Assembly: GCF_012932365.1 (NCBI RefSeq)
Contig: NZ_JAAIIH010000020.1
Location: 1 to 37,119, forward strand
DNA length: 37,119 nt
Direction: 5' to 3'
Origin: Bifidobacterium moraviense
Lineage (GTDB): Bacteria > Actinomycetota > Actinomycetes > Actinomycetales > Bifidobacteriaceae
Under the pieces are notes generated by a model that worked only from the letters and a program-made list of their open reading frames with translations, ran no database searches and was not told the origin of the DNA. Positions 7,669-17,630 of the stretch are shown piece by piece (position 1 is the stretch's first letter; every line of letters begins with the position of its first letter). The translations under genes were made by a program, and so were the position numbers.

Positions 7669-9561
7669 ATGTGTGGAATCGTTGGATATGCAGGATCAGT
7701 TCAGACGGCGTGCGGCAAACCCCTCGAGGTGTGCCTCCAGGGACTGCGCCGACTCGAATACCGCGGCTACGACTCGGCCGGCGTCGCGCTGAGCGCGCCC
7801 GGCATGGACCGCGTGGCCGTGCGCAAGAAGGCCGGCCGCCTCGACAACCTCGTCAAGGACATCGAACGCAGCCCCATGCCCGCCGCCACCGTCGGCATCG
7901 GCCACACGCGCTGGGCCACCAACGGCGTCCCCAGCGACGTCAACGCCCACCCGCACGTCAGCCGCGACGGCAAGGTAGCCATCATCCACAACGGCATCAT
8001 CGAAAACGCCTCCCAGCTGCGCCTCGACCTGCAGGCCGAAGGCTACCGCTTCTCCTCCAGCACGGACACCGAAGTCGCCGCCAAGCTGCTCGGCAAAATC
8101 GTCGACAAGATCATCGAAGAGGACGGCGCCCCCGACCTGTTCAAGGCCATCCGCCGCCTCGCCCGCATGCTCGAAGGCGCGTTCACCATCCTCGCCACCG
8201 ACTGCCGCCAGCCGGACATCGTCGTCGGCGCGCGCCACGACTCGCCGCTCGTCGTCGGCCTCGGCGACGGCGAAAACTTCCTCGGCTCCGACGTCGCCGC
8301 GTTCGTCGCCTACACCAAGACCGCCATGGAAGTCGACCAGGACCAGGCCGTGTGCGTGAGCGCCGACCACGTCACCGTCACCGACTTCGACGGCAACGTC
8401 GTCGAACACCCCAAGGTCTACACCGTCGACTGGGACGCCTCCGCCGCGGAAAAGGGCGGCTGGGACTCCTTCATGGACAAGGAGATCCACGAAGACCCCG
8501 CCGCCGTGCAGCGCACGCTCCTCGGCCGCCTCAACAAGGACGGCGACCTCAACCTCGACGAAGTGCACATCGACGAACACGACTTCAAGGCCGTGGACAA
8601 GATCATCGTCATCGCCTGCGGCACCGCATCCTACGCCGGCATGGTCGCCAAATACGCCATCGAACACTGGGTGCGCATCCCCGTCGAAGTCGAACTCGCC
8701 CACGAGTTCCGCTACCGCGACCCCATCCTCACCCCGCGCACGCTCGTCGTCGCCATCTCCCAGTCCGGCGAAACCATGGACACCCTCATGGCCCTGCGCC
8801 ACGCGCGCGAACAAGGCAGCAAGGTGCTCGCCATCTGCAACACGCAGGGCGCCTCCATCCCGCGCGAATCCGACGCCGTGCTCTACACGCACGCCGGCCC
8901 CGAAGTGGCCGTCGCCTCCACCAAGGCGTTCGTGGCGCAGATCACCGCCGCCTACCTGCTCGGCCTCTACCTCGCGCAGGTCAAGGGCGCCATGTTCCGC
9001 GACGAGATCCACCAGGTGCTCGACTCGCTCAAGCAGATGCCCGCCAAAATCCAGTGGGTCATCGACACGCAGACCGCCACCATCGCCGAAGCCGCCAAGC
9101 GCATGGTCGACGCCAAGTCGTTCCTGTTCCTCGGCAGGCACGTCGGCTACCCCGTCGCCCTCGAAGGCGCGCTCAAGCTCAAGGAAATCGCCTACACGTT
9201 CACCGAAGGCTTCGCCGCCGGCGAACTCAAGCACGGCCCCATCGCGCTCGTCGACGAAGGCGAACCCGTCGTGTTCATCGTGCCGCCCGAACGCGGCCGC
9301 AACGTGCTGCACGCCAAGGTGATCTCCGGCATCGAGGAAGTCAAGGCGCGCGGCGCGTTCATCATCGCCGTGGCCGAGGAAGGCGACCCCGACGTGGAAC
9401 GCTACGCCGACGTGGTCTTCTGGCGACCCAAGGCGCCCACGCTCATGAGCCCGCTCGTGGACGTGGTGCCGCTGCAGCTGTTCGCCATGGACATGGCCAA
9501 CCTCAAGGGGTACGACGTCGACAAGCCGAGGAATCTTGCGAAATCCGTGACGGTGGAGTGA
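7669..9561 (+). CDS. glmS: Glutamine--fructose-6-phosphate aminotransferase (isomerizing)
   Basis: A 630-residue GlmS. It makes glucosamine-6-phosphate from fructose-6-phosphate and glutamine, the first step towards UDP-GlcNAc and peptidoglycan. The glutaminase domain begins MCGIVGYAG, with Cys2 as the N-terminal nucleophile, which fixes the start at 7669. RRLEYRGYDSAG and GIGHTRWATNG follow. Two SIS isomerase domains occupy the C-terminal half (ACGTASYAG, SQSGETMDT), and the protein ends in the typical DKPRNLAKSVTVE tail. Slightly longer than the roughly 609 residues of the E. coli enzyme. Structured elements A and B flank it on both sides. No glmS ribozyme core was recognised upstream. The same frame opens at 7519, but that extension would bury Cys2. 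Confidence 0.97.
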   Translation: MCGIVGYAGSVQTACGKPLEVCLQGLRRLEYRGYDSAGVALSAPGMDRVAVRKKAGRLDNLVKDIERSPMPAATVGIGHTRWATNGVPSDVNAHPHVSRDGKVAIIHNGIIENASQLRLDLQAEGYRFSSSTDTEVAAKLLGKIVDKIIEEDGAPDLFKAIRRLARMLEGAFTILATDCRQPDIVVGARHDSPLVVGLGDGENFLGSDVAAFVAYTKTAMEVDQDQAVCVSADHVTVTDFDGNVVEHPKVYTVDWDASAAEKGGWDSFMDKEIHEDPAAVQRTLLGRLNKDGDLNLDEVHIDEHDFKAVDKIIVIACGTASYAGMVAKYAIEHWVRIPVEVELAHEFRYRDPILTPRTLVVAISQSGETMDTLMALRHAREQGSKVLAICNTQGASIPRESDAVLYTHAGPEVAVASTKAFVAQITAAYLLGLYLAQVKGAMFRDEIHQVLDSLKQMPAKIQWVIDTQTATIAEAAKRMVDAKSFLFLGRHVGYPVALEGALKLKEIAYTFTEGFAAGELKHGPIALVDEGEPVVFIVPPERGRNVLHAKVISGIEEVKARGAFIIAVAEEGDPDVERYADVVFWRPKAPTLMSPLVDVVPLQLFAMDMANLKGYDVDKPRNLAKSVTVE

Positions 9562-9587
9562 TTGTTCCGCGGGTGCTGGGCCGCTAC

Positions 9588-9692
9588 GGCGGCGGTCGGC
9601 GCACACGATGCCGGACACGCTCAAGGCCGCTCGGCCGTCGGGCGCTGGCGCGCCCTGCTTACGGTCCGGCATCGTGTGCGCCGACCGCCGCC
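9588..9692. repeat. Three-way-junction element B, downstream of glmS
   Basis: Outer arms 9588-9616 and 9664-9692 are perfect 29-bp reverse complements, the same length as in element A but unrelated in sequence. The 47-nt core has ACGCTCAA, the hairpin GGCCG-CT-CGGCC (9625-9636), a second hairpin GGGCGC-TGGC-GCGCCC (9640-9655) and TGCTTACG (9656-9663). Outside the arms, GCCGC (9580-9584) and GCGGC (9696-9700) add five more pairs after a 3-nt internal loop. It begins 27 nt after the glmS stop, so it may also serve as its terminator, although no T-run follows. Confidence 0.85.
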
Positions 9693-9783
9693 TTCGCGGC
9701 AGCTCGCGGAGTCTAGAGAGTGGAGCGCCAAATTTGGGGTGCGGGCGCTGGCGCGCCCGGTTGGTGCCGGTTGATAGTTGTGG

Positions 9784-10581
9784 ATGGAGGTGATGGGCGT
9801 GGGGGAGAGGAGGCATCGGTGGGTGCTGGAGGAGCCGGAGATTCCGTTCGGGATGGGTGTGCTGTATGAGGACGAGCGGATCGTCGTCGTGGACAAGCCG
9901 CATTTTCTCGCCACCACGCCGCGCGGCATGTGGTACCGGCAGACGGCGCTCATGCGGCTGCGGGAACGCTACGACGATCCGCTCATCACGCCGGCGCATC
10001 GGCTCGACCGGCTCACCGCGGGCGTGGTGGTGTTCGTGCGCGACCCGGCCTGCCGCGGCGCCTACCAGATGCTGTTCCAGGAGCATCGGGCCGTCAAGAC
10101 CTACGAGTGCCTCGCGCCGTGCGCGCCTGTCTCGCGTCCCCGCTTCGGCACCGTGGAGCCGCTGGAACCGCCGCGCGTCTTCCCCCTGCGCCGCCGCTCG
10201 CGCATCGTCAAGCGCCGCGGCGTGCTGCAGGCGTACGAGGAGCCGGGCGCGGTCAACGCCGAGACCGTGATCGAGATCGGCGGCGGCGTTCCGGGACGCC
10301 CGGACCTGCGCTCCTACGTGCTGCATCCGCGCACCGGCAAGACGCACCAGCTGCGCGTGCACATGGCGTCGCTCGGCCTGCCCATCACGGGCGACGACTT
10401 CTATCCCGTGCTGCGCGACCCCAGATCGTACGACGACTTCGACCAGCCGCTCGAACTCGTCGCGCGCACGCTCGAGTTCACGGACCCCGTCACCGGCGAG
10501 CCGCGCCGGTTCGAATCGCGCATCCCGCTCGGAGCGGGGATCGCGGCGCCGGCGAGGTCGGTTCCGCGGACGTCGGCTTGA
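9784..10581 (+). CDS. RluA-family RNA pseudouridine synthase
   Basis: About 265 residues; converts a uridine to pseudouridine in rRNA or tRNA. The catalytic motif is HRLDRLTAG (Asp about residue 75). YEDERIVVVDKP, LRSYVLHPRTGKTHQLRVHM and the late ITGDDFYP segment are also RluA hallmarks. No N-terminal S4 domain is present, so it resembles the short RluA/TruC-like group; the exact target base cannot be told. The start is uncertain: ATG 9784 and 9793 lack a well-spaced ribosome site, while GTG 9799 has GGAGG 8 nt upstream. It follows glmS and element B and is not obviously in an operon. The convergent LacI-type gene ends 25 nt beyond its stop. Confidence 0.88.
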   Translation: MEVMGVGERRHRWVLEEPEIPFGMGVLYEDERIVVVDKPHFLATTPRGMWYRQTALMRLRERYDDPLITPAHRLDRLTAGVVVFVRDPACRGAYQMLFQEHRAVKTYECLAPCAPVSRPRFGTVEPLEPPRVFPLRRRSRIVKRRGVLQAYEEPGAVNAETVIEIGGGVPGRPDLRSYVLHPRTGKTHQLRVHMASLGLPITGDDFYPVLRDPRSYDDFDQPLELVARTLEFTDPVTGEPRRFESRIPLGAGIAAPARSVPRTSA

Positions 10582-10606
10582 CGGATGTCGGCTCGGCGAC
10601 CTCCGG

Positions 10607-11704
10607 TCAGCGCGGCGCCGGACCCGTCGAGCCGCGCCGCACAAGCTCCACGGGCAGCGCCGTGCGCGCGTCGGCACGCAGCGTCTCGCCCTCGCAGGCG
10701 CGCATCACCATGGTGAACGCGCGCTCGCCGATCGCGTCGAACGGCATGCGCATGGTGTCCAGATCCAGTCTGGGCACCACGGCGGTGAGCGAGTCGTCCA
10801 CGCCGATCACGCTCACGTCCTCGGGCACGCGCCGCCCGCTGGCGCGCATCGCCAGCATGCAGCCGTACGCCATCTGGTCGTTGGACGCGTACACCGCCGT
10901 GCAGTCCGGGTCCCGCGCGAGCTCGAGCCCCGCGTCGTAGCCGGAGTCGGCGCTCCAGTCGCCGCGCAGCGGGGCGGGCACGGGGATGCCGCGACGCTCC
11001 AGCTCCTCCCGCCACGCCCGTTCGCGTTCGTTGGACGAGCAGGAGAACGCCGGGCCGGCGATGTGGTGCACCGTGCGGTGGCCCTCGCGCAGCAGCAGAT
11101 CCACGGCCTGCGCGGAACAGCCGGCCTGATCCGCGTCCACGGTGACGCAGCCGGGCAGCGGCCCCTCGGCGATGAGCACCACGGGCAGCCGGTCGGTGGG
11201 GCGGAACGGTCCGAAGTCCGCGGGGCGCCGCTCCAGCGCGATGATCACGCCGTCGATGGGCAGGGTGCGCATGCGCGCCAGAGCCTGCGCGGGCGTGAGG
11301 GAGGGGGCGGCCTCGTCGTCCAAGACGCTGTTCGTGACGCCGTCCGCGTTGCCATCCGTGCCGTCGGCGCGTCCGTTGCATCCGCCGTCGAGCGTGAGCA
11401 GCGTGACCGCGTATCCGTGCCGCGCCGCGGCGGCGCCGATGCCGGACAGGATGCGCATGTTGCCGGTCTGCGTGGTGTTGAACAGGATGACGCCGACGTT
11501 GTTGAACCGTCCGTGCTTGAGCGCCCGGGCCGCGTAGTTGGGACGGTAGCCGAGCTCGCGCATGGCCGCGCGCACGCGCTCCGCGGTGTCCGGGCGGACC
11601 AGGTCGCTGCCGTTGGCCACGCGCGAGACGGTCTGCGGGGACACGCCGGCGCGCTGCGCCACCTCGCGTAGGGAAACCGAGTCGTGCCTCCGTGAAGTCG
11701 CCAT
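10607..11704 (-). CDS. LacI-family transcriptional regulator, divergent from the beta-galactosidase gene
   Basis: A 365-residue repressor. The N-terminal helix-turn-helix reads SLREVAQRAGVSPQTVSRV, with the hinge helix YRPNYAARALK, followed by a periplasmic-binding-protein-like sugar-sensing domain (GVILFNTTQTGNMRILSGIG ... YASNDQMAYGCMLA ... VSVIGVDDS). The frame reaches back to 11881, but the ATG at 11704 gives the normal LacI N-terminus, with AAAGGCGGAAG just upstream; ATG 11731 is an alternative. It lies head-to-head with the GH42 gene (170-bp gap), so it very likely represses that gene and releases it when a galactoside or galactose derivative is present. The middle (about residues 115-140) has an Asn/Asp/Gly-rich insertion. 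Confidence 0.93.
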   Translation of the reverse strand: MATSRRHDSVSLREVAQRAGVSPQTVSRVANGSDLVRPDTAERVRAAMRELGYRPNYAARALKHGRFNNVGVILFNTTQTGNMRILSGIGAAAARHGYAVTLLTLDGGCNGRADGTDGNADGVTNSVLDDEAAPSLTPAQALARMRTLPIDGVIIALERRPADFGPFRPTDRLPVVLIAEGPLPGCVTVDADQAGCSAQAVDLLLREGHRTVHHIAGPAFSCSSNERERAWREELERRGIPVPAPLRGDWSADSGYDAGLELARDPDCTAVYASNDQMAYGCMLAMRASGRRVPEDVSVIGVDDSLTAVVPRLDLDTMRMPFDAIGERAFTMVMRACEGETLRADARTALPVELVRRGSTGPAPR

Positions 11705-11797
11705 GTCTTCCGCCTTTCCCGCGCCGTCCATGTACGCCGCGCGTCCTCGTCGCGTCCGCCCGTGCGTCCCGCGAATGCGCCCGGTCCTCGCCGCTGC

Positions 11798-11853
11798 TAT
11801 GATGATAACGCAAACATTCCTGTGGGGCCGTGACATCGCGGCCGCATGGACAA
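11798..11853. promoter_or_regulatory. Divergent promoter/operator region of the GH42 locus
   Basis: TATGAT at 11798-11803 is a good -10 hexamer for the GH42 gene. ACGCAAACATT at about 11808-11818 resembles a LacI-family half-operator. A partial 22-bp palindrome centred on GCGGCCGC lies at about 11832-11853. These are candidate binding sites for the divergent regulator; no perfect LacI palindrome is present. Confidence 0.35.
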
Positions 11854-11859
11854 TCGTAA

Positions 11860-13950
<2,091 letters not shown>

Positions 13951-13990
13951 CCGCGGCGGCCGGCGGTCGGCGGCTGGGAGCCGGACCGCC

Positions 13991-14067
13991 GGCAAGCGAA
14001 GGGCCGGGTTTTCGTACGATCGGCATGATTCCAAGGCCGATCGGCGAAACCCGGCCCTTCGCTTGCC
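13991..14067. repeat. Long hairpin between convergent GH42 and coaX genes, copy 1
   Basis: Arms 13991-14014 and 14045-14067 pair over 23 bp with one bulged T. Inside, CGATCGGC (14017-14024) pairs with GCCGATCG (14036-14043), leaving the loop ATGATTCCAAG. Likely a bidirectional terminator or a dispersed palindrome; a related copy follows immediately. Confidence 0.7.
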
Positions 14068-14083
14068 TAGAATCGGGCGCATC

Positions 14084-14162
14084 GGGCAAACGAACGGGCG
14101 GGTTTTCCCGCGATCCGCATGATTCCGGGGCCGGCATCGGAAACCCGGCCCTTCGCTTGCCC
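14084..14162. repeat. Degenerate second copy of the same hairpin
   Basis: A diverged copy of the preceding hairpin. The right arm (AAACCCGGCCCTTCGCTTGC, 14141-14160) is nearly identical to that of copy 1, while the left arm from 14084 has several mismatches. GCATGATTCC is conserved in both loops. It ends 12 nt before the coaX stop codon. Confidence 0.65.
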
Positions 14163-14174
14163 GGGAGCCCCCGC

Positions 14175-14948
14175 TCAGCGCGCGCCCACGGTCCTCGCGT
14201 AGATGATCGCCATGCCCTTGAAGATGAGGTCCGGATCGTACACGTCGATGAGGTCGGTGTCGTCCGCGAACACGCGCCCGAGCCCGCCGGTGGCCACCAC
14301 CTTGAAGTCCTCGCCGATCTCGTAGCGGAACTGGCGGATCGTGCGTTCGATGCCGCCGAGGAAGTTGTAGTAGAGCCCCGCCTGCATGGCGGTCCTGGTG
14401 CCCTTGGCGAGGATCGTCTTGGGGCGCGTGATCTCCACCTCCGGCAGCTGCGCGGTGCCGCCCCACAGCGCCGCCGCGGCCGTGCGGATGCCCGTGGTGA
14501 TGAGTCCCGCGGTGATCGTGCCGGACGCGTCCACGTAGTTGAACGTCGTGGCGGTGCCGAAGTCGCCCACCAGCACCGGGCCGCCGTACACGTGGTAGGC
14601 GCCCGCGCAGTCCGCGAGGCAGTCGGCGCCCATCGACTTGGGGTCGTCCATGCGGATGTTGATGCCGGTCCTGACGCCCGGCCCCACGATCATCGGGTCG
14701 ATGTTGAGGAACTTGACGATCGAACTGCGGAACGAATGCATGACCTTCGGCACCACGGACGCGATGATCACGTCGTCCACGTCGCGCACCCCGTAGCCGG
14801 ACATGTCCAGGAACTCGGTGAGCAGCAGACCGTACTCATCCGACGTGTGGTTCGCCTTCGTGGTGATGCGGTACGTGCCCGTGATCCTCGACCCCTCGAG
14901 GAATCCGAGCACGATGTTGGTGTTGCCGATGTCGACCGCGACAAGCAT
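14175..14948 (-). CDS. coaX: Type III pantothenate kinase-like protein, copy with altered GADR motif
   Basis: 257 residues of the CoaX (class III pantothenate kinase) family, which phosphorylates pantothenate at the first step of coenzyme A synthesis. The N-terminal DIGNTN ATP-binding motif, GPGVRTGI, DFGTATTF and GTAQLPEVE are present. However, the conserved GADR is GADC here: residue 110 is Cys (codon at 14619-14621), while the neighbouring paralogue has Arg. As I recall, the equivalent Arg contacts pantothenate in characterised enzymes, so this copy may have changed substrate or activity. Start at 14948 with GGGAGGA upstream; the frame's earlier ATG at 14999 is rejected. The stop lies 91 nt beyond coaX copy 2 in the same direction, so it is probably the last gene of the coaBC operon. 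Confidence 0.88.
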   Translation of the reverse strand: MLVAVDIGNTNIVLGFLEGSRITGTYRITTKANHTSDEYGLLLTEFLDMSGYGVRDVDDVIIASVVPKVMHSFRSSIVKFLNIDPMIVGPGVRTGINIRMDDPKSMGADCLADCAGAYHVYGGPVLVGDFGTATTFNYVDASGTITAGLITTGIRTAAAALWGGTAQLPEVEITRPKTILAKGTRTAMQAGLYYNFLGGIERTIRQFRYEIGEDFKVVATGGLGRVFADDTDLIDVYDPDLIFKGMAIIYARTVGAR

Positions 14949-15039
14949 GGGGTCCTCCCTCCCGTATCCGCCGTATGCGGCGTATTCGCGCACCATCATA
15001 GCCGCGCGCCGCCGGGCCGCGATGCCGTCTCCGAACGCC

Positions 15040-15804
15040 TCAGCGCTGCCGCGCGTGGATGATCGCGAGCCCCTTGAAGATCAGGTCCCGGTCGTACACG
15101 TCGATCATGGACGTGGCGTTCGTCAGGATGCTGCCGAGCCCGCCCGTCGCCACCACGTGGAAGACGGCGCCCGTCTCCGCGCGGAACCGGCGGATCGTGT
15201 ACTCCACGCCGCCCAGGAACCCGTAGAACAGCCCCGCGCGCATCGCCGCGATCGTGTTCGTGCCCATCACCGTGCCCGGGTCGCCCAGCTCCACCTCCGG
15301 CAGCTGCGCGGTGCCGCCCCACAGCGCGTTCGCCGCGGTCTGCAGGCCGATGCCGATCGCGCCCGAACGGAACGCGCCGTCCGCGTCCACGTAGTCGTAA
15401 GTGGTGGCGGTGCCGAAGTCGATCACCAGCACCGGGCCGCCGTACAGCTCGTACGCGCCCACCGAGTCGGCGATGCGGTCCGCGCCCACCGCGCGCGGGT
15501 TGTCCATGCGGATGTCGAGCCCGGTGCGCACGCCCGGACCCAGCACCACCGGCTCCACGCCGAGCAGCTTGACGATCGAATTGCGGAACGCGTGCATCAC
15601 CTTCGGCACCACGGACGAGATGATCACGCCGTCCACCTCGTCCGTCTCGATGCCGCTCATACCCATGAACCGGCGCAGCATGAGCGCGTACTCGTCCGCC
15701 GTGTGATGGCTCTTGGTGGTGATGCGGAAGCTCGCGATCACCGCGCCGCCGTCCAGGAAGCCGAGCGAGATGTTGGTGTTGCCGATGTCGACCGCGAGCA
15801 GCAT
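15040..15804 (-). CDS. coaX: Type III pantothenate kinase
   Basis: 254 residues, with all CoaX motifs intact: DIGNTN at residues 6-11, GPGVRTGLDIRMDNP, GADR at 107-110, DFGTATTYDYV and GTAQLPEVE. It makes 4'-phosphopantothenate. Its ATG shares one base with the TGA stop of coaBC (overlap TGATG at 15802-15806), so translation of the two is coupled and the pathway steps kinase, synthetase and decarboxylase are made together. It aligns with the downstream copy along its full length without gaps over the first 110 residues, so the pair looks like an old tandem duplication. This copy is the likelier functional kinase. Confidence 0.93.
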   Translation of the reverse strand: MLLAVDIGNTNISLGFLDGGAVIASFRITTKSHHTADEYALMLRRFMGMSGIETDEVDGVIISSVVPKVMHAFRNSIVKLLGVEPVVLGPGVRTGLDIRMDNPRAVGADRIADSVGAYELYGGPVLVIDFGTATTYDYVDADGAFRSGAIGIGLQTAANALWGGTAQLPEVELGDPGTVMGTNTIAAMRAGLFYGFLGGVEYTIRRFRAETGAVFHVVATGGLGSILTNATSMIDVYDRDLIFKGLAIIHARQR

Positions 15805-17105
15805 CACGCCTCCCGCACGAAGTCGGCGTCGAACGTGGGCTGCTCGGCCAGCTTGTTCGCGCGGATCACGGCGAGACGGCCCAGGATCAGACCCGCCAGA
15901 TCGCCCTTGCCCATGATCGAGAGCGGCTCCGGCGCCGCGCCCGGGGTGAGCAGCGTCACCACGTTCGTGTCCGTGGCGAAGCCGGCGCCGCGGTCGTTGA
16001 GGTTGTTGGCCACCAGCATGTCGCAGTGCTTCTCGCCGAGCTTCTGCGCGGCGTGCTCCACCAGATGCTCGGTCTCCATGGCGAACCCGCACAGCACCTG
16101 CGGGCGCGCCTCGCCCTGCCCGGCCACGGGACCGGGGCGCTTGTGCCCGCCGGCCCACGCCAGGATGTCCGGGTTGGAGACGAGCTTCAGCTCCAGCGAG
16201 GTGCGCCCGTGCTTCTTGATCTTCTGCGGGTGCACGTTCTCCGCGCGGAAGTCGCCCACGGCCGCGGCCATGACCGTGATGTCCGCGTCCTCGAAGTGCG
16301 CGGTCACCGCGTCGAACATGTCCTGCGCGCTGGTGACGCGCACCATGTCCACGCCGTCCGGGGCCTCGAGCGCGGTCGGGCCGGAGACCAGCGTCACCGC
16401 GGCGCCCATGTCGCGCGCGGTCTCGGCGATCGCATAGCCCATCTTGCCGGTGGAGTGGTTGGTCAGGTAGCGCACCGGGTCGAGCGACTCCTGCGTGGGG
16501 CCGGCCGTCACCAGCACCGTGAGGCCCCTCAGCGGCAATGTGGCGGGGTCGGCGTGCTCGCGCAGCAGCGCGGCGGCGCGCGTCTCGATCACGGCCGGCT
16601 CCTCCATGCGGCCCTTGCCCACGTCCCTGCATGCCAGCACGCCGGACTCCGGCTCCACGATCGTCCAGCCGTCGCCGCGGCAGATCTCGAGGTTGCGCTG
16701 CGTGGCCGGGTTCGCGTACATGTGCGTGTTCATGGCCGGGCACAGCATCTTCGGGCCCTCGTAGGCCAGCACGGTGGAGGTCAGCTCGTCGTCGGCGATG
16801 CCATTCGCGATCCGGGCGATCACGTCCGCGCTCGCCGGGGCGATCACCAGCAGATCGGCCCACTTGGCGTCCTCGATGTGGCTGATGCCGGACGCGCCGG
16901 CGTCCGCGGCCGGGCCATGCCCGAACATCGCGGTGCGCACCGGGTTGTGCGTCAGCGCGTTGAACGTGAGCGGGGTGACGAACTGCGCGCCGGCCGCCGT
17001 CATGATCACGCGCACGTCATGGCCGGCCTTGGTCCAGTCGGAGGCCAGATGGCAGGCCTTGAACGCCGCTATGCTGCCGGTGACCCCCAGAAGAATGTGC
17101 GCCAT
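15804..17105 (-). CDS. coaBC: Bifunctional phosphopantothenoylcysteine decarboxylase/phosphopantothenate--cysteine ligase
   Basis: 433 residues. The N-terminal CoaC flavoprotein domain (about 1-185) has GVTGSIAAFKA, the active-site ISHIE, the substrate loop PAMN and the catalytic-Cys segment ACRDVGKGRM. The C-terminal CoaB ligase domain (about 190-433) has VTAGPTQESLDPVRYLTNHSTGKMG and AAVGDFR. It joins cysteine to 4'-phosphopantothenate and decarboxylates the product to 4'-phosphopantetheine. The start at 17105 is chosen because GAAGGAC lies 7 nt upstream; ATG 17111 is too close to it. The long frame back to 17291 runs into the repeat field and is rejected. It overlaps coaX by one base. Confidence 0.95.
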   Translation of the reverse strand: MAHILLGVTGSIAAFKACHLASDWTKAGHDVRVIMTAAGAQFVTPLTFNALTHNPVRTAMFGHGPAADAGASGISHIEDAKWADLLVIAPASADVIARIANGIADDELTSTVLAYEGPKMLCPAMNTHMYANPATQRNLEICRGDGWTIVEPESGVLACRDVGKGRMEEPAVIETRAAALLREHADPATLPLRGLTVLVTAGPTQESLDPVRYLTNHSTGKMGYAIAETARDMGAAVTLVSGPTALEAPDGVDMVRVTSAQDMFDAVTAHFEDADITVMAAAVGDFRAENVHPQKIKKHGRTSLELKLVSNPDILAWAGGHKRPGPVAGQGEARPQVLCGFAMETEHLVEHAAQKLGEKHCDMLVANNLNDRGAGFATDTNVVTLLTPGAAPEPLSIMGKGDLAGLILGRLAVIRANKLAEQPTFDADFVREA

Positions 17106-17250
17106 CACCATGTCCTTCCCGCGCCTCGTCACCGAAGCCGCGTGTTCGCCCGCCGAGGTCGATCCGCCGAGGTCGTCCAAGGTCGTTGCGGGCCGTCCCG
17201 TCAATGCCGCCCCCAGTATAGCGACGGCGCGGGAGCGCGGCGCCTTCCCG

Positions 17251-17376
17251 GTCATCCTGAGCGGGGCGCGATGCCCTTTTCTTTTGGTCATCCCGAGCGT
17301 GGTGTTTCTCTTCGGTCATCCTGAGCAGAGCGAGATGCCCTTTTCTTTTGGTCATCCTGAGCAGGGTGTCTCTCTT
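17251..17376 (+). repeat. Forward half-units of the GTCATCCTGAGC repeat
   Basis: GTCATCCTGAGC-type half-units start near 17251, 17287 (TCATCCCGAGC variant), 17315 and 17351, all in the same orientation, separated by short variable text such as GATGCCCTTTTCTTTTG. They lead into the full palindrome at 17377. The 5' end of coaBC lies about 145 nt to the left. Confidence 0.75.
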
Positions 17377-17482
17377 CGGTCATCCTGAGCGGAGCGCAGC
17401 GGAGTCGAAGGATCCTTGACCATCGACGTGAATGTCAAGGATCCTTCGACTCCGCCCTACCGGGCTCCGCTCAGGATGACCG
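17377..17482. repeat. Palindromic repeat, full copy 1
   Basis: A 106-bp element. Outer arms 17377-17395 and 17464-17482 pair over 19 bp (CGGTCATCCTGAGCGGAGC). An asymmetric internal loop follows, then inner arms 17401-17420 and 17434-17453 pair over 20 bp around a 13-nt loop. It is 105/106 identical to the copy at 17975-18080, the one difference being C/T in CCCTACCGG. Confidence 0.9.
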
Positions 17483-17484
17483 GG

Positions 17485-17628
17485 GAAGCGCCCATGCCGT
17501 GCCGCTTAGGATGACCGGGGGAAGCGCCCATGCCGTGCCGCTTAGGATGACCGGGGGGAGGACCCATGGCGCGCCGCTTAGGATGACCGGGGGGAGGGCC
17601 CGTGCCGCGCCGCTCGGGATGACATGGG
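17485..17628. repeat. Four-copy 36-bp tandem repeat made of reverse half-units
   Basis: Four contiguous 36-bp units start at 17485, 17521, 17557 and 17593. Each contains GCCGCTTAGGATGACC or GCTCGGGATGAC, that is, the reverse half-unit of the palindromic repeat. Units 1 and 2 are identical; units 3 and 4 drift. The last base is 2 nt from the GIY-YIG stop codon. There are no spacers, so this is not a CRISPR array. Confidence 0.85.
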
Positions 17629-17630
17629 CG

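Noticed and set aside
17485..17628. CRISPR-like 36-bp periodic repeat
   Set aside because: The units are contiguous with no spacers, belong to the local palindrome family, and no cas gene is present.
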